Shown here: positions 1 to 6,202 of the stretch, piece by piece | Numbering within the stretch: the first letter of the stretch is position 1 | Layout: each line of letters starts with the position of its first letter | NCBI GenBank assembly: GCA_003448875.1 | Contig: DLXG01000320.1 | Span: 1-7,550 of the forward strand | Direction: 5' to 3' | Length of the DNA stretch: 7,550 nt | Source of the DNA: Anaerolineaceae bacterium | GTDB taxonomy: Bacteria > Chloroflexota > Anaerolineae > Anaerolineales > Anaerolineaceae | Notes under the pieces: generated by a model | Databases searched by the model: none | What the model was told of the DNA's origin: nothing | What the model saw: only the letters and a program-made list of their open reading frames with translations | Translations under genes and position numbers: made by a program

Positions 1-8
1 TCCGCTTT

Positions 9-1346
9 TTACTGGCAGGGTCCGGAACTCTTGCAGGCGGCTACCAGAGCAGCCTGGAAGCTATCCACATTACCGCCCTGAACGAACAGCCCAAGTGCGG
101 TATCAATTTCGGATTTCCACGAGTCGTTGGCCACCACGCCGTGCGTGAGAGAACCAACCACCTGATTGGTCGCCCAGTCATTCATGGCCGATTGCAGGTA
201 CTCACCGAACAGCGCCTTATCGCAGTCGGTGCGGGCGCAGATCGAGCCCTTGACCGGGTTGAAGGCTTCCTGCCCTTCCTTCGAACCGGCCACCTTCAGC
301 CAGGCAATCGCGCTTTCGGGGTGCGGAGCGTTGGCAGCCAGCACGAACGAGTCAGACAGGAACTGGAACACGCCGCCGGTACCGGGGGTGGGCGCCCAGC
401 CGTAGTCCACCTGCGGGGTCTTGCCCAGTTCGCGGAAGTAACCTTCCGCCCAGTCGCCCATGACGTTGAAGGCCGCATCGCCGTTCACCACCAGTTGAGA
501 AGCATCCTGCCAGGACAGGGAAGCCGAGTCGGTGTTGGCATAGGTCAGCAGTTTGGCAAAGTTCTCCAGCGCTACTTTGACCTCGGGGCTGCCCCAGTCG
601 GTCTCACCGGTCCACAGGCCGTTATAGGCATCCACGCCGAGCGTGCCGAGCAGCACGGTTTCGAGCAGGTGCATCTTGGTCCATTGCTCACCCAGAGCCA
701 GCGGGGTTACACCGGCAGCCTTGAGCTGATCCATCGCCGCAAACCACGCTTCAATCGAGGTGGGTACTTCGATGTTGTTATCTTTGAGGATTTGCGGGTT
801 GTACCAGAGCACATTAGCGCGGTGGATGTTGACCGGCACAGAGTAGATATTGCCGTTATCCGAAATGAGCGGGATGAGCGTTTCCGGCATGACTTTGAGC
901 CAGCCTTCGGATTCGTACAGGTCATTCAGCGGCAGAATCTGCTTGCCGGCCACATAGGTGCCGATCAACTCCTGCCCGGCATGACCCTGCCACGAATCGG
1001 GCGGGTCGCCAGCCTGCAAACGCGAGGCCAACACCGCGCGGGCGTTGGTGCCGGCTCCCCCGGCTACGGCGGCGTTGATGAACTCAATATCCGGGTAGCG
1101 GGCTTTGAAGACCTTGATCATCGCTTCGAGACCGGCCGCTTCGCCGCCACCCGTCCACCACGAGAAGACCTCAACCTGCTGCTTGGCGGCAGGTTGGGCA
1201 GGGGGAGCGGTGGGTTCAGCCGGTTGAGCGGGCTGTCCGCCGCTGGGCGGCTGGGTTGGCGCTGCGGTGGGCGTCGTCCCACAGGCAGAAAGCAAGACCG
1301 AAAGAATCACGAACACACCCATGAGGGATAGGACGAACTTTTTCAT
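9..1346 (-). CDS. Carbohydrate ABC transporter substrate-binding lipoprotein, glucose/galactose-binding type
   Basis: This 445-residue protein is the extracytoplasmic sugar receptor that would deliver a hexose to an ABC permease. Residues 1-21 form a lipoprotein signal peptide (MKK, hydrophobic core, then LLSAC), with Cys22 as the lipidated residue. Residues 23-54 are a Pro/Ala/Gln/Thr-rich tether. The mature fold starts near VEVFSWWTGG. From memory it closely matches the Thermus thermophilus glucose/galactose-binding protein across the whole length. Shared blocks include GGAGTNARAVL (96-106), QGHAGQELIGT (120-130), PVNIHR (171-176), LALGEQWT (216-223), NVMGDWAEGY (294-303), SDSF (331-334) and FNPVKGSI (362-369). 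Trp63/64, His122, Trp222, Trp279, Asp298, Asp332 and Lys366 are likely sugar contacts. Four cysteines (370, 375, 438, 444) lie near the C-terminus. The start is fixed by a perfect SD. It is divergent from the regulator at 1528, and permease genes are expected beyond position 1. Glucose specificity is inferred; membership of the sugar-binding family is secure. Confidence 0.95.
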   Translation of the reverse strand: MKKFVLSLMGVFVILSVLLSACGTTPTAAPTQPPSGGQPAQPAEPTAPPAQPAAKQQVEVFSWWTGGGEAAGLEAMIKVFKARYPDIEFINAAVAGGAGTNARAVLASRLQAGDPPDSWQGHAGQELIGTYVAGKQILPLNDLYESEGWLKVMPETLIPLISDNGNIYSVPVNIHRANVLWYNPQILKDNNIEVPTSIEAWFAAMDQLKAAGVTPLALGEQWTKMHLLETVLLGTLGVDAYNGLWTGETDWGSPEVKVALENFAKLLTYANTDSASLSWQDASQLVVNGDAAFNVMGDWAEGYFRELGKTPQVDYGWAPTPGTGGVFQFLSDSFVLAANAPHPESAIAWLKVAGSKEGQEAFNPVKGSICARTDCDKALFGEYLQSAMNDWATNQVVGSLTHGVVANDSWKSEIDTALGLFVQGGNVDSFQAALVAACKSSGPCQ

Positions 1347-1352
1347 TTACTT

Positions 1353-1359
1353 CCTCCTT
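1353..1359 (-). promoter_or_regulatory. Shine-Dalgarno of the sugar-binding lipoprotein gene
   Basis: On the minus strand this reads AAGGAGG, followed by a 6-base spacer (AAGTAA) and then the ATG at 1346-1344. It is a near-perfect anti-16S match at good spacing. It fixes the start codon and suggests strong translation, as expected for an abundant binding protein. Confidence 0.9.
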
Positions 1360-1395
1360 GTTATGAGATACAGAAAATCGGTAGAAACAGTTGGG

Positions 1396-1427
1396 GAAAA
1401 CAGGGATTGGTTTGGCTGATTGTTTTC
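1396..1427. repeat. 7-bp perfect inverted repeat GAAAACA-N18-TGTTTTC in the lipoprotein gene leader
   Basis: The left arm GAAAACA is at 1396-1402 and the right arm TGTTTTC at 1421-1427, with 18 bases between them. If the minus-strand promoter proposed at 1470-1498 is right, this lies inside the 5' untranslated leader. It could be an RNA stem-loop or a regulator site with half-sites about 25 bp apart centre to centre. The arms are AT-rich and the loop is long, so chance remains possible. Confidence 0.35.
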
Positions 1428-1457
1428 TTAACACCTCCTTGCCACCCGGAATTACAG

Positions 1458-1466
1458 GTGTTACAC
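1458..1466. promoter_or_regulatory. Candidate operator half of a pair: palindrome GTG-TTA-CAC
   Basis: This is a 9-base palindrome with a three-base core, at the predicted transcription start of the minus-strand lipoprotein gene. A second palindrome of the same form (GTG-AAT-CAC) lies exactly 30 bp away, centre to centre, so the two could face roughly the same side of the helix. The cognate regulator is unknown. Confidence 0.4.
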
Positions 1467-1469
1467 TTC

Positions 1470-1498
1470 AATTTAAATCATTCTGCTGTGAATCACAA
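1470..1498 (-). promoter_or_regulatory. Candidate sigma70-type promoter for the sugar-binding lipoprotein gene
   Basis: On the minus strand there is a -35 candidate TTGTGA (1498-1493), a 17-base spacer, and a -10 candidate TAAATT (1475-1470). Each hexamer matches 4 of 6 consensus bases. Transcription would start near 1463 and give a leader of about 117 bases. The -35 overlaps one GTG-N3-CAC palindrome and the predicted start lies in the other. The hexamers are imperfect, so the main supports are the exact 17-base spacing and the placement. Confidence 0.4.
1487..1497. promoter_or_regulatory. Candidate operator half of a pair: palindrome TGTGA-A-TCACA
   Basis: This is an 11-base perfect inverted repeat with a single central base. 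It overlaps the candidate -35 hexamer (1493-1498) of the minus-strand promoter and lies 31 bases before the plus-strand ATG at 1528. It shares GTG-N3-CAC with 1458-1466. It is not a classic CRP site, which would have six bases between TGTGA and TCACA. Bound protein here would block the lipoprotein promoter and might also affect the regulator gene. Confidence 0.45.
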
Positions 1499-1527
1499 TC
1501 ATTTTTCGGACTTAAGCCGGACATCTT

Positions 1528-2736
1528 ATGGTCATGAATCGTGAAAAGTTTGCCGCTCTTTTCAAGGACTTAATTTCTCACCTATACGACCCAACCGTAT
1601 TAGAGACCCATCCCCTCGCTCAATATTTCTCGGCAGCCGACCCCGATTCCTCAACCAGTCGTGCCAGAGCGATTCAAAATCTGATCCTGCAAGAAATTGA
1701 ACAACTGCGCCCGCCCGGCAGTGAACCGCAATCCCAATCCCCGGAGTGGAGGCCTTACCTGATCCTTTATAAACGCTATGTAGCCGGTGAAAGCCCTCGT
1801 GAAATCGCCAACGCTCTGTTCATCGGCGACCGTCAATTCCGGCGCGATCACAGCCGCGCCCTGCAAGCATTGAGCGGGCGAATTTGGGAACGTTACCTTC
1901 TTCCACAGGACGGGCAAGCAAAGGAAGAAGAGCAGCCTTCCGACGAGAACGAATTTGTCCTGCACTTTGAACAATTGGATCTGAGCGAGACGCTGAAAAG
2001 CCTTGAGGGTATTCTTTCCCAGCGGCTGCGCAGCGAGCAAATTCACCTTGACCTGTGCATCCCCGCCCATCCTATCCCCATTTCGGCGGATCGGGTGCTG
2101 CTCCGTCAGATGGTTTTGAGTCTGATCAACTACGGACTGCAACTATGTACCGCAGACAGGCTCAAAATCCGCGTAGAGGCCGCCCCCACTACGGCAGGCA
2201 TCCTGATTGAATTTGAAACCGACGAGCAATGGGAAATCATCCGCGAAGAAAGCAGTGAATTGCTGAAGTATATCCGCGGGTGGGGAAAACGAATGCACGC
2301 CAGGATCGAAGAGCACTACCCGCCTCGCGGGCAGAGAGGGACGGTCTCGTTAAACCTGGTCTTTGCGCCGATCAAACACCGTACCATTCTGGTGGTGGAT
2401 GATCAGGCAGCTGCCCTCAAGATGTTTGAGCGTTATCTGAGCCGCACCGGCATTCAAGTGGTCGGTAACAACAACCCCGAACAGACCCTCCAGCTTGCCG
2501 CCCAACTTCAGCCGGACCTGATTATTCTGGATGTGATGATGCCCCGTCTGGACGGCTGGGAAGTGTTGCAATCCTTGCAGTCTAACCCGGCCACCAAAAA
2601 CATTCCCGTGCTGGTCTGTTCAGCGTGGGATGAGCCGGATCTGGCTTACTCGCTGGGAGCGGCTGCCTTCTTAAAGAAACCCCTGCTGCAACGCAATCTT
2701 TTGGATGTTCTCTACCAGTTAAACTTACTTGAATAG
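1528..2736 (+). CDS. Response regulator with N-terminal HTH-like segment, degenerate GHKL domain and C-terminal receiver
   Basis: This 402-residue cytoplasmic protein is probably the output partner of the downstream hybrid kinase. Residues 1-75 are not recognised. Residues about 78-125 (YKRYVAGESPREIANAL, then IGDRQFRRDHSRALQAL) read as a sigma-region-4-like or HTH-like helical segment that could bind DNA. Residues about 147-280 follow a histidine-kinase ATP domain outline: LDLSETLKSLEGIL, then ISADRVLLRQMVLSLINYG. However, the N-box asparagines are Ser198 and Tyr202, and no DxGxG or GxGxG remains, so ATP binding is unlikely. Residues 285-402 are an intact receiver with Asp291/Asp292, phospho-acceptor Asp335 (LIILDVMMP), Ser365 and Lys384-Pro385. 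In-frame stop TAA at 1513-1515 limits the start to ATG 1528 or ATG 1534. Neither has a clear SD. The stop is 9 bases before the kinase ATG. The receiver is certain; DNA binding is inferred. Confidence 0.88.
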   Translation: MVMNREKFAALFKDLISHLYDPTVLETHPLAQYFSAADPDSSTSRARAIQNLILQEIEQLRPPGSEPQSQSPEWRPYLILYKRYVAGESPREIANALFIGDRQFRRDHSRALQALSGRIWERYLLPQDGQAKEEEQPSDENEFVLHFEQLDLSETLKSLEGILSQRLRSEQIHLDLCIPAHPIPISADRVLLRQMVLSLINYGLQLCTADRLKIRVEAAPTTAGILIEFETDEQWEIIREESSELLKYIRGWGKRMHARIEEHYPPRGQRGTVSLNLVFAPIKHRTILVVDDQAAALKMFERYLSRTGIQVVGNNNPEQTLQLAAQLQPDLIILDVMMPRLDGWEVLQSLQSNPATKNIPVLVCSAWDEPDLAYSLGAAAFLKKPLLQRNLLDVLYQLNLLE

Positions 2737-2745
2737 GTTCGGTAT

Positions 2746-4932
2746 ATGTCGTGGTTACAGCGCATCACCCAAGAGGATTCCGATTTTCCGGAACTGGCCA
2801 AAACCACCGCCCGCAAGTTGATCTATACCGTGGGCGGTTTGTATTTATGCTGGCACATCATTGCTACCCTGGGCTTTCCACAGGTCTTCAACCCCAGTCT
2901 CTGGATCATTTCGGTGTTGATGCTGGGGCTGATCTGGCTCAGCCTCACCCTGATCGAACGCCACTACCTTCTCTCACAGATCATCTGGTTTGTGGGGTTG
3001 AGCGCGGCGATTCTGCTGGCATTTTTTTTATACCGACAGCCGGCCGTTCTGTTCCTCTTGATGCTGCTGCCCCTCAATGCGGTTGCCACGCTGGGAATCG
3101 CCGGATTGATTGCCGTAGATTTGTGGCTGGTCCTGCTGGTGCTGGTGATTCCCCGCTTTCTGGCCGTACCGGCAGGCTATGAACTGGCCTTGATTCTGGG
3201 GGGTATTTCCACCAGCCTGTTTGGCTGGGCGCTTTCCAGCAATCTGGTGGAGGCGTTTGATGCGGCCTACTACCACTACAATGAGGCACGCCGGCTGCTG
3301 GAAGAAACCCGCGAACACCGCGCCCAGTTGAGCCGGCTGGTCAAAGACCTGAACAACGCCAATTATCAACTGGAACGGCTGAACGAGATGCTGGCTTTCG
3401 CCCGTGCGCAGGCCGAAGAAGCGCGCGAAGCCCGCAATCACTTTGTCATGGCGGTCAGCCATGAACTGCGTACGCCGTTAAACTTCATTCTCGGTTTCAG
3501 CGACTTAATGGTGAACGCCCCGGCAACCTACGCCCCTTTGGAACACTGGCCGGCCGGATTATACGATGATGTCCGCGAAATCTACCATTCCAGCAAACAC
3601 CTGATGGGCTTGATCAACGATATTCTCGAGATGGGCAAAATTGATGCCCAACAGATGACCCTCTTTCGCGAAAAAGCCCGTTTGGAGCAGATCATTGCCG
3701 ATGTGCACGACATGGTCGCCAGCGCTTTTAAAGAAAAGGGGTTGTGGATCAAGGTTGAAATACCCCCCGACCTGCCACCCGTGTTTGTGGATACCACCCG
3801 CATCCGGCAGGTGCTGATCAATCTGTTCAACAACGCCCTGCGCTTTACCGACCGTGGCGGGGTCACCCTGCGGGTTGAGCAACTGGCCGATTCGCTCCAG
3901 ATCAACGTCATTGACACCGGCGTGGGAATTTCAGCCGAGGATCTGCCAAAAATCTTCATCGAGTTTCGGCAGGTGGGCGAGGAAAACTGGCGCCGGCGCT
4001 CTGGCACAGGGATTGGGTTGTACATCAGCAAGCGTTTTGTGGAACTGCATGGCGGCCGAATGGGCGTTGAAAGCGAGTTGGGCAAGGGCAGCCGCTTTTA
4101 CTTCACCCTGCCGCTCACTCCCCCGCCCATGGAGCAGGTCAGCCTTCCTTCGGAAAGTTACCGCCCGCTGGAAGACAATAAGTTTGTGCTGTTTGTCACA
4201 CCCGACCCGCAGCAAGAGCAAACCATGCGTCAGATTCTGGATGAGTATGTCATTCAAACAGTGGCAGATTGTGACTCGCTCCATGACCACGTAGAAAAAC
4301 TTTACCCGCGCGCCGTGCTGGTTTCCAGCCGGGTTGCCAATGGTTTCCCCAAAGAGTTACCGTATGAACTGCCGGTCATCCGCGTCCACCTTCCGCACGT
4401 CCATTCGCAAATTGGCTCCATTCATTCATACCTGCTCAAGCCGATCTCCCGCCATGCCCTCGTAGATACCCTGTCATCCTTAGGGCCGCAGGTAAAAACC
4501 ATCCTGGTTGTGGATGACGATCCGGCCATGGCGCAATTCATCGCCAAAGCCATCCGTTCGGTGCAGGTCACTCATGCCGAACCATCCTATCGTTTGTTCA
4601 GCGCATTAAGCGGAGAAGAAGCCTTTAAAATCTTACAGGAACAGGCCATAGACGCCGTTCTGCTGGACCTTGAACTGCCGGATATTCACGGCTGGAACTG
4701 GTTGAAAACCATTCGTCAAAATCCCGCTTATGCGCATTTGCCGGTCGTGATCATTTCGGCCAACGAAAAGCCGGAAACCACCCTCTCGCCGGATACCAAC
4801 GTATTGGAAGTGAGCCTTAGCCGGCCGTTGAACTCGCAGGAAATGCGCGCGATTCTGGGCACTCTATTAAGTACCGTCCTGCCCCGTTACCCCAAAGAGG
4901 TAGAACCGGCTAATCCTGCCGTAGAAGCATGA
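2746..4932 (+). CDS. Membrane hybrid histidine kinase with two C-terminal receiver domains, one degenerate
   Basis: This 728-residue sensor kinase has about six membrane spans (roughly 24-43, 52-70, 76-96, 99-118, 121-140, 146-165) and no sizeable extracytoplasmic domain. It may therefore sense within the membrane or through a partner. A coiled-coil-like linker (about 176-232) leads to HisKA with SHELRTPL (His239). The ATP domain is complete: N-box Asn359/Asn363, DTGVG (390-394), F-box IFIEF, and GTGIGL (420-425). Residues about 478-580 resemble a receiver with Ser527/Ser528 where the phospho-acceptor Asp belongs and no acidic pair, though Lys565-Pro566 is kept. Residues 584-710 form a second receiver with Asp590/591, acceptor Asp641 (LLDLELPD) and Ser671, but Arg693 replaces the conserved Lys before Pro. 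It follows the regulator by 9 bases with only a weak AGGT-like SD, so co-transcription and possibly translational coupling are likely. It ends convergently with mtnA. Confidence 0.94.
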   Translation: MSWLQRITQEDSDFPELAKTTARKLIYTVGGLYLCWHIIATLGFPQVFNPSLWIISVLMLGLIWLSLTLIERHYLLSQIIWFVGLSAAILLAFFLYRQPAVLFLLMLLPLNAVATLGIAGLIAVDLWLVLLVLVIPRFLAVPAGYELALILGGISTSLFGWALSSNLVEAFDAAYYHYNEARRLLEETREHRAQLSRLVKDLNNANYQLERLNEMLAFARAQAEEAREARNHFVMAVSHELRTPLNFILGFSDLMVNAPATYAPLEHWPAGLYDDVREIYHSSKHLMGLINDILEMGKIDAQQMTLFREKARLEQIIADVHDMVASAFKEKGLWIKVEIPPDLPPVFVDTTRIRQVLINLFNNALRFTDRGGVTLRVEQLADSLQINVIDTGVGISAEDLPKIFIEFRQVGEENWRRRSGTGIGLYISKRFVELHGGRMGVESELGKGSRFYFTLPLTPPPMEQVSLPSESYRPLEDNKFVLFVTPDPQQEQTMRQILDEYVIQTVADCDSLHDHVEKLYPRAVLVSSRVANGFPKELPYELPVIRVHLPHVHSQIGSIHSYLLKPISRHALVDTLSSLGPQVKTILVVDDDPAMAQFIAKAIRSVQVTHAEPSYRLFSALSGEEAFKILQEQAIDAVLLDLELPDIHGWNWLKTIRQNPAYAHLPVVIISANEKPETTLSPDTNVLEVSLSRPLNSQEMRAILGTLLSTVLPRYPKEVEPANPAVEA

Positions 4933-4944
4933 AAATGGGGGAAG

Positions 4945-4990
4945 GTAAGGGGACTCTCACGGGCTGGGGAGAGGCCAGCACCTGCCTTAC
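4945..4990. repeat. G-rich convergent junction with nested hairpins, possible bidirectional transcription end
   Basis: The 62 bases between the kinase stop and the mtnA stop hold outer arms GTAAGG (4945-4950) and CCTTAC (4985-4990). Inside is a strong GC stem GCTGG (4963-4967) / CCAGC (4975-4979) with a 7-base loop; an alternative is CTCTC/GAGAG. No T-run follows on either strand, so a standard intrinsic terminator is not supported. Termination is inferred only from position between two convergent genes. Confidence 0.3.
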
Positions 4991-4994
4991 GTGA

Positions 4995-6044
4995 CTATCC
5001 TCCCGAATCCATTAATCGAGCGAGGCTTTCTTCGAAAGGCGGGTAGGCAATCCCCGCCTCGGTAATGATGGCTGTGATCAGATGGGCCGGGGTGACATCG
5101 AAGGCAAAGTTCAACACCGGCGAACCCTCTGGCACAATCCGTTCCTTGCCCACATGAGTGATTTCTTCTGCACTGCGTTCTTCAATTGGGATTTCATCCC
5201 CGCTGCGAATGTTCATGTCAATCGTACTGGTCGGGGCTGCCACATAAAACGGCACCCCATGCGCTTTGGCAGCCAGCGCCAGATTATAGGTGCCGATTTT
5301 GTTGGCGGCATCCCCGTTGGCGGCGATGCGGTCGGCCCCCACTACACACAGGTCAATGCCAATTTTCCTCATCACAAACCCAGAAGCCCCGTCTACGATG
5401 ACCGTGTGCGGGATGCCCAGCTGGTTCAGTTCCCAAGCCGAGAGTCTGGCACCCTGTAAACGCGGGCGGGTTTCATCCAAGTAGACATGCACCTGTTTGC
5501 CGCTTTCAAAAGCACACCGAACAATCCCCAACGCCGTACCGTAATCAACCGTTGCCAGACTTCCCGTATTGCAATGATGCAGGATTCTGGCCGGGTTTGG
5601 TACCAATGGCTGGGCATTTTGACCGATCTGCCGGTTAGCGCGGATGTCTTCCTCAGCGATCTTGTGGGCTTCTTGAAGAATCAAATCCCTCAACTTATCA
5701 CAGGTCGTTTCATGATTAGCATAGACCTTATTCATTACTCTTTGAATCGCCCAGAATAAATTGACGGCTGTGGGACGGGAATTTCGCAGCAGATCAGCGG
5801 CTTTTTCGACATCTCGGATCAAATCTGAAGTTTGAACAGCCGGTGAGTTGAGAGCCGCCAGCGCCAGCCCGTAAGCCGCAGCTGCGCCGATTGCCGGTGC
5901 TCCCCTTATGACCATGGATCGGATGGCTTCAGCAACCGATTCAGGATCATAAAGTTCTACATAACGGGTTTCCGATGGCAAGCGGCGTTGATCCAACAAC
6001 CTCAGCGCATTTCCGCTCCATTCTAAGCTTCGAAATATTGCCAT
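4995..6044 (-). CDS. mtnA: S-methyl-5-thioribose-1-phosphate isomerase (aIF-2B alpha-like)
   Basis: MtnA converts 5-methylthioribose-1-phosphate to 5-methylthioribulose-1-phosphate in the methionine salvage pathway, which recycles methylthioadenosine from polyamine synthesis; it is cytosolic. With ATG 6044 the protein has 349 residues, the normal family length. Family marks are the N-terminal IRGAPAIG (46-53 region), HCNTGSLAT with catalytic Cys158, VYLDETRPRLQGARL, and VVGADRIAANGDAANKIGTY with catalytic Asp238, followed by the C-terminal FDVTPAHLI. Cys158 and Asp238 correspond to the Cys/Asp pair known from the Bacillus enzyme. An in-frame TTG at 6062 would add six residues, but the SD GGAGG (6058-6054) lies inside that extension and 9 bases before ATG 6044, so the ATG is preferred. 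No other salvage gene is in view. Some family members act on related sugar phosphates, but the catalytic motifs here are canonical. Confidence 0.96.
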   Translation of the reverse strand: MAIFRSLEWSGNALRLLDQRRLPSETRYVELYDPESVAEAIRSMVIRGAPAIGAAAAYGLALAALNSPAVQTSDLIRDVEKAADLLRNSRPTAVNLFWAIQRVMNKVYANHETTCDKLRDLILQEAHKIAEEDIRANRQIGQNAQPLVPNPARILHHCNTGSLATVDYGTALGIVRCAFESGKQVHVYLDETRPRLQGARLSAWELNQLGIPHTVIVDGASGFVMRKIGIDLCVVGADRIAANGDAANKIGTYNLALAAKAHGVPFYVAAPTSTIDMNIRSGDEIPIEERSAEEITHVGKERIVPEGSPVLNFAFDVTPAHLITAIITEAGIAYPPFEESLARLMDSGG

Positions 6045-6057
6045 GAGGTGTAACCTC
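6045..6057 (-). promoter_or_regulatory. Hairpin enclosing the mtnA ribosome binding site
   Basis: On the mtnA mRNA the sequence immediately before the ATG reads GAGGT-TAC-ACCTC. The arms (6057-6053 and 6049-6045) pair perfectly over 5 bp with a 3-base loop. The SD core GGAGG (6058-6054) overlaps the 5' arm, and the stem abuts the start codon. Folding would hide most of the SD. The stem is short, so the effect may be modest; it could also be chance. Confidence 0.45.
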
Positions 6058-6102
6058 CCCAAAAATAGTTGTTGATTAAAAATGTATCCGCCAAGTGCAA
6101 AA

Positions 6103-6111
6103 ATTCTAACA
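6103..6111 (-). promoter_or_regulatory. Candidate extended -10 promoter element for mtnA
   Basis: The minus strand reads TGTTAGAAT, which fits TGN plus a -10 hexamer matching TATAAT at 5 of 6 bases. The start would be near 6096, giving a leader of about 52 bases. No convincing -35 sits 16-18 bases upstream; a TTGATC lies 24 bases away. The 158-base gap after the kinase gene supports a separate promoter for mtnA. Confidence 0.35.
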
Positions 6112-6146
6112 TTATTATGGCCGTATGCGCCCGATCAATTTTTTAT

Positions 6147-6167
6147 GGATAAATCAAATGATTATCC
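6147..6167. repeat. AT-rich imperfect hairpin between the second kinase gene and mtnA
   Basis: GGATAA (6147-6152) and TTATCC (6162-6167) pair with a 9-base loop. With one bulged A the stem can be extended inward by AATC/GATT. It lies about 36 bases after the kinase stop on the minus strand. The bases that follow on that strand are A-rich, not T-rich, so it is a poor intrinsic terminator. Nothing else recognisable was seen in 6112-6202. Confidence 0.3.
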
Positions 6168-6202
6168 CTTAATAATTCCAAAACACCCGTTATCTATTCA
6201 CT

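Noticed and set aside
141..1331. A 396-codon open frame on the plus strand, antisense to the sugar-binding lipoprotein gene.
   Set aside because: Its translation is rich in Arg, Gly and His with no recognisable motif. It mirrors a gene with clear family motifs along its whole length and has no SD. Long antisense frames are common opposite GC-rich genes.
1216..1434. A 72-codon minus-strand frame starting at GTG 1434 beside AAGGAGG, a possible leader peptide.
   Set aside because: The GTG overlaps the SD-like run itself, leaving no spacer. The frame runs on into the lipoprotein gene in another frame, with no coding character. The SD-like run is reported separately.
1487..1497. TGTGAATCACA as a CRP/FNR-type site.
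   Set aside because: CRP sites have six bases between TGTGA and TCACA; here there is one. It is kept only as an unassigned palindrome.
3582..4290. Several open frames of 100-170 codons inside the hybrid kinase gene on both strands.
   Set aside because: All lie opposite or out of frame with continuous kinase motifs (His box to G2 box), have no SD, and show no family features.
6045..6062. Six-residue N-terminal extension of MtnA from TTG 6062.
   Set aside because: The SD GGAGG lies within the extension and is correctly spaced for ATG 6044. Family proteins typically begin close to the ATG version.
6147..6167. Intrinsic terminator for the second kinase gene.
   Set aside because: The stem is AT-rich and bulged, and the bases following it on the minus strand are A-rich with no T-run.
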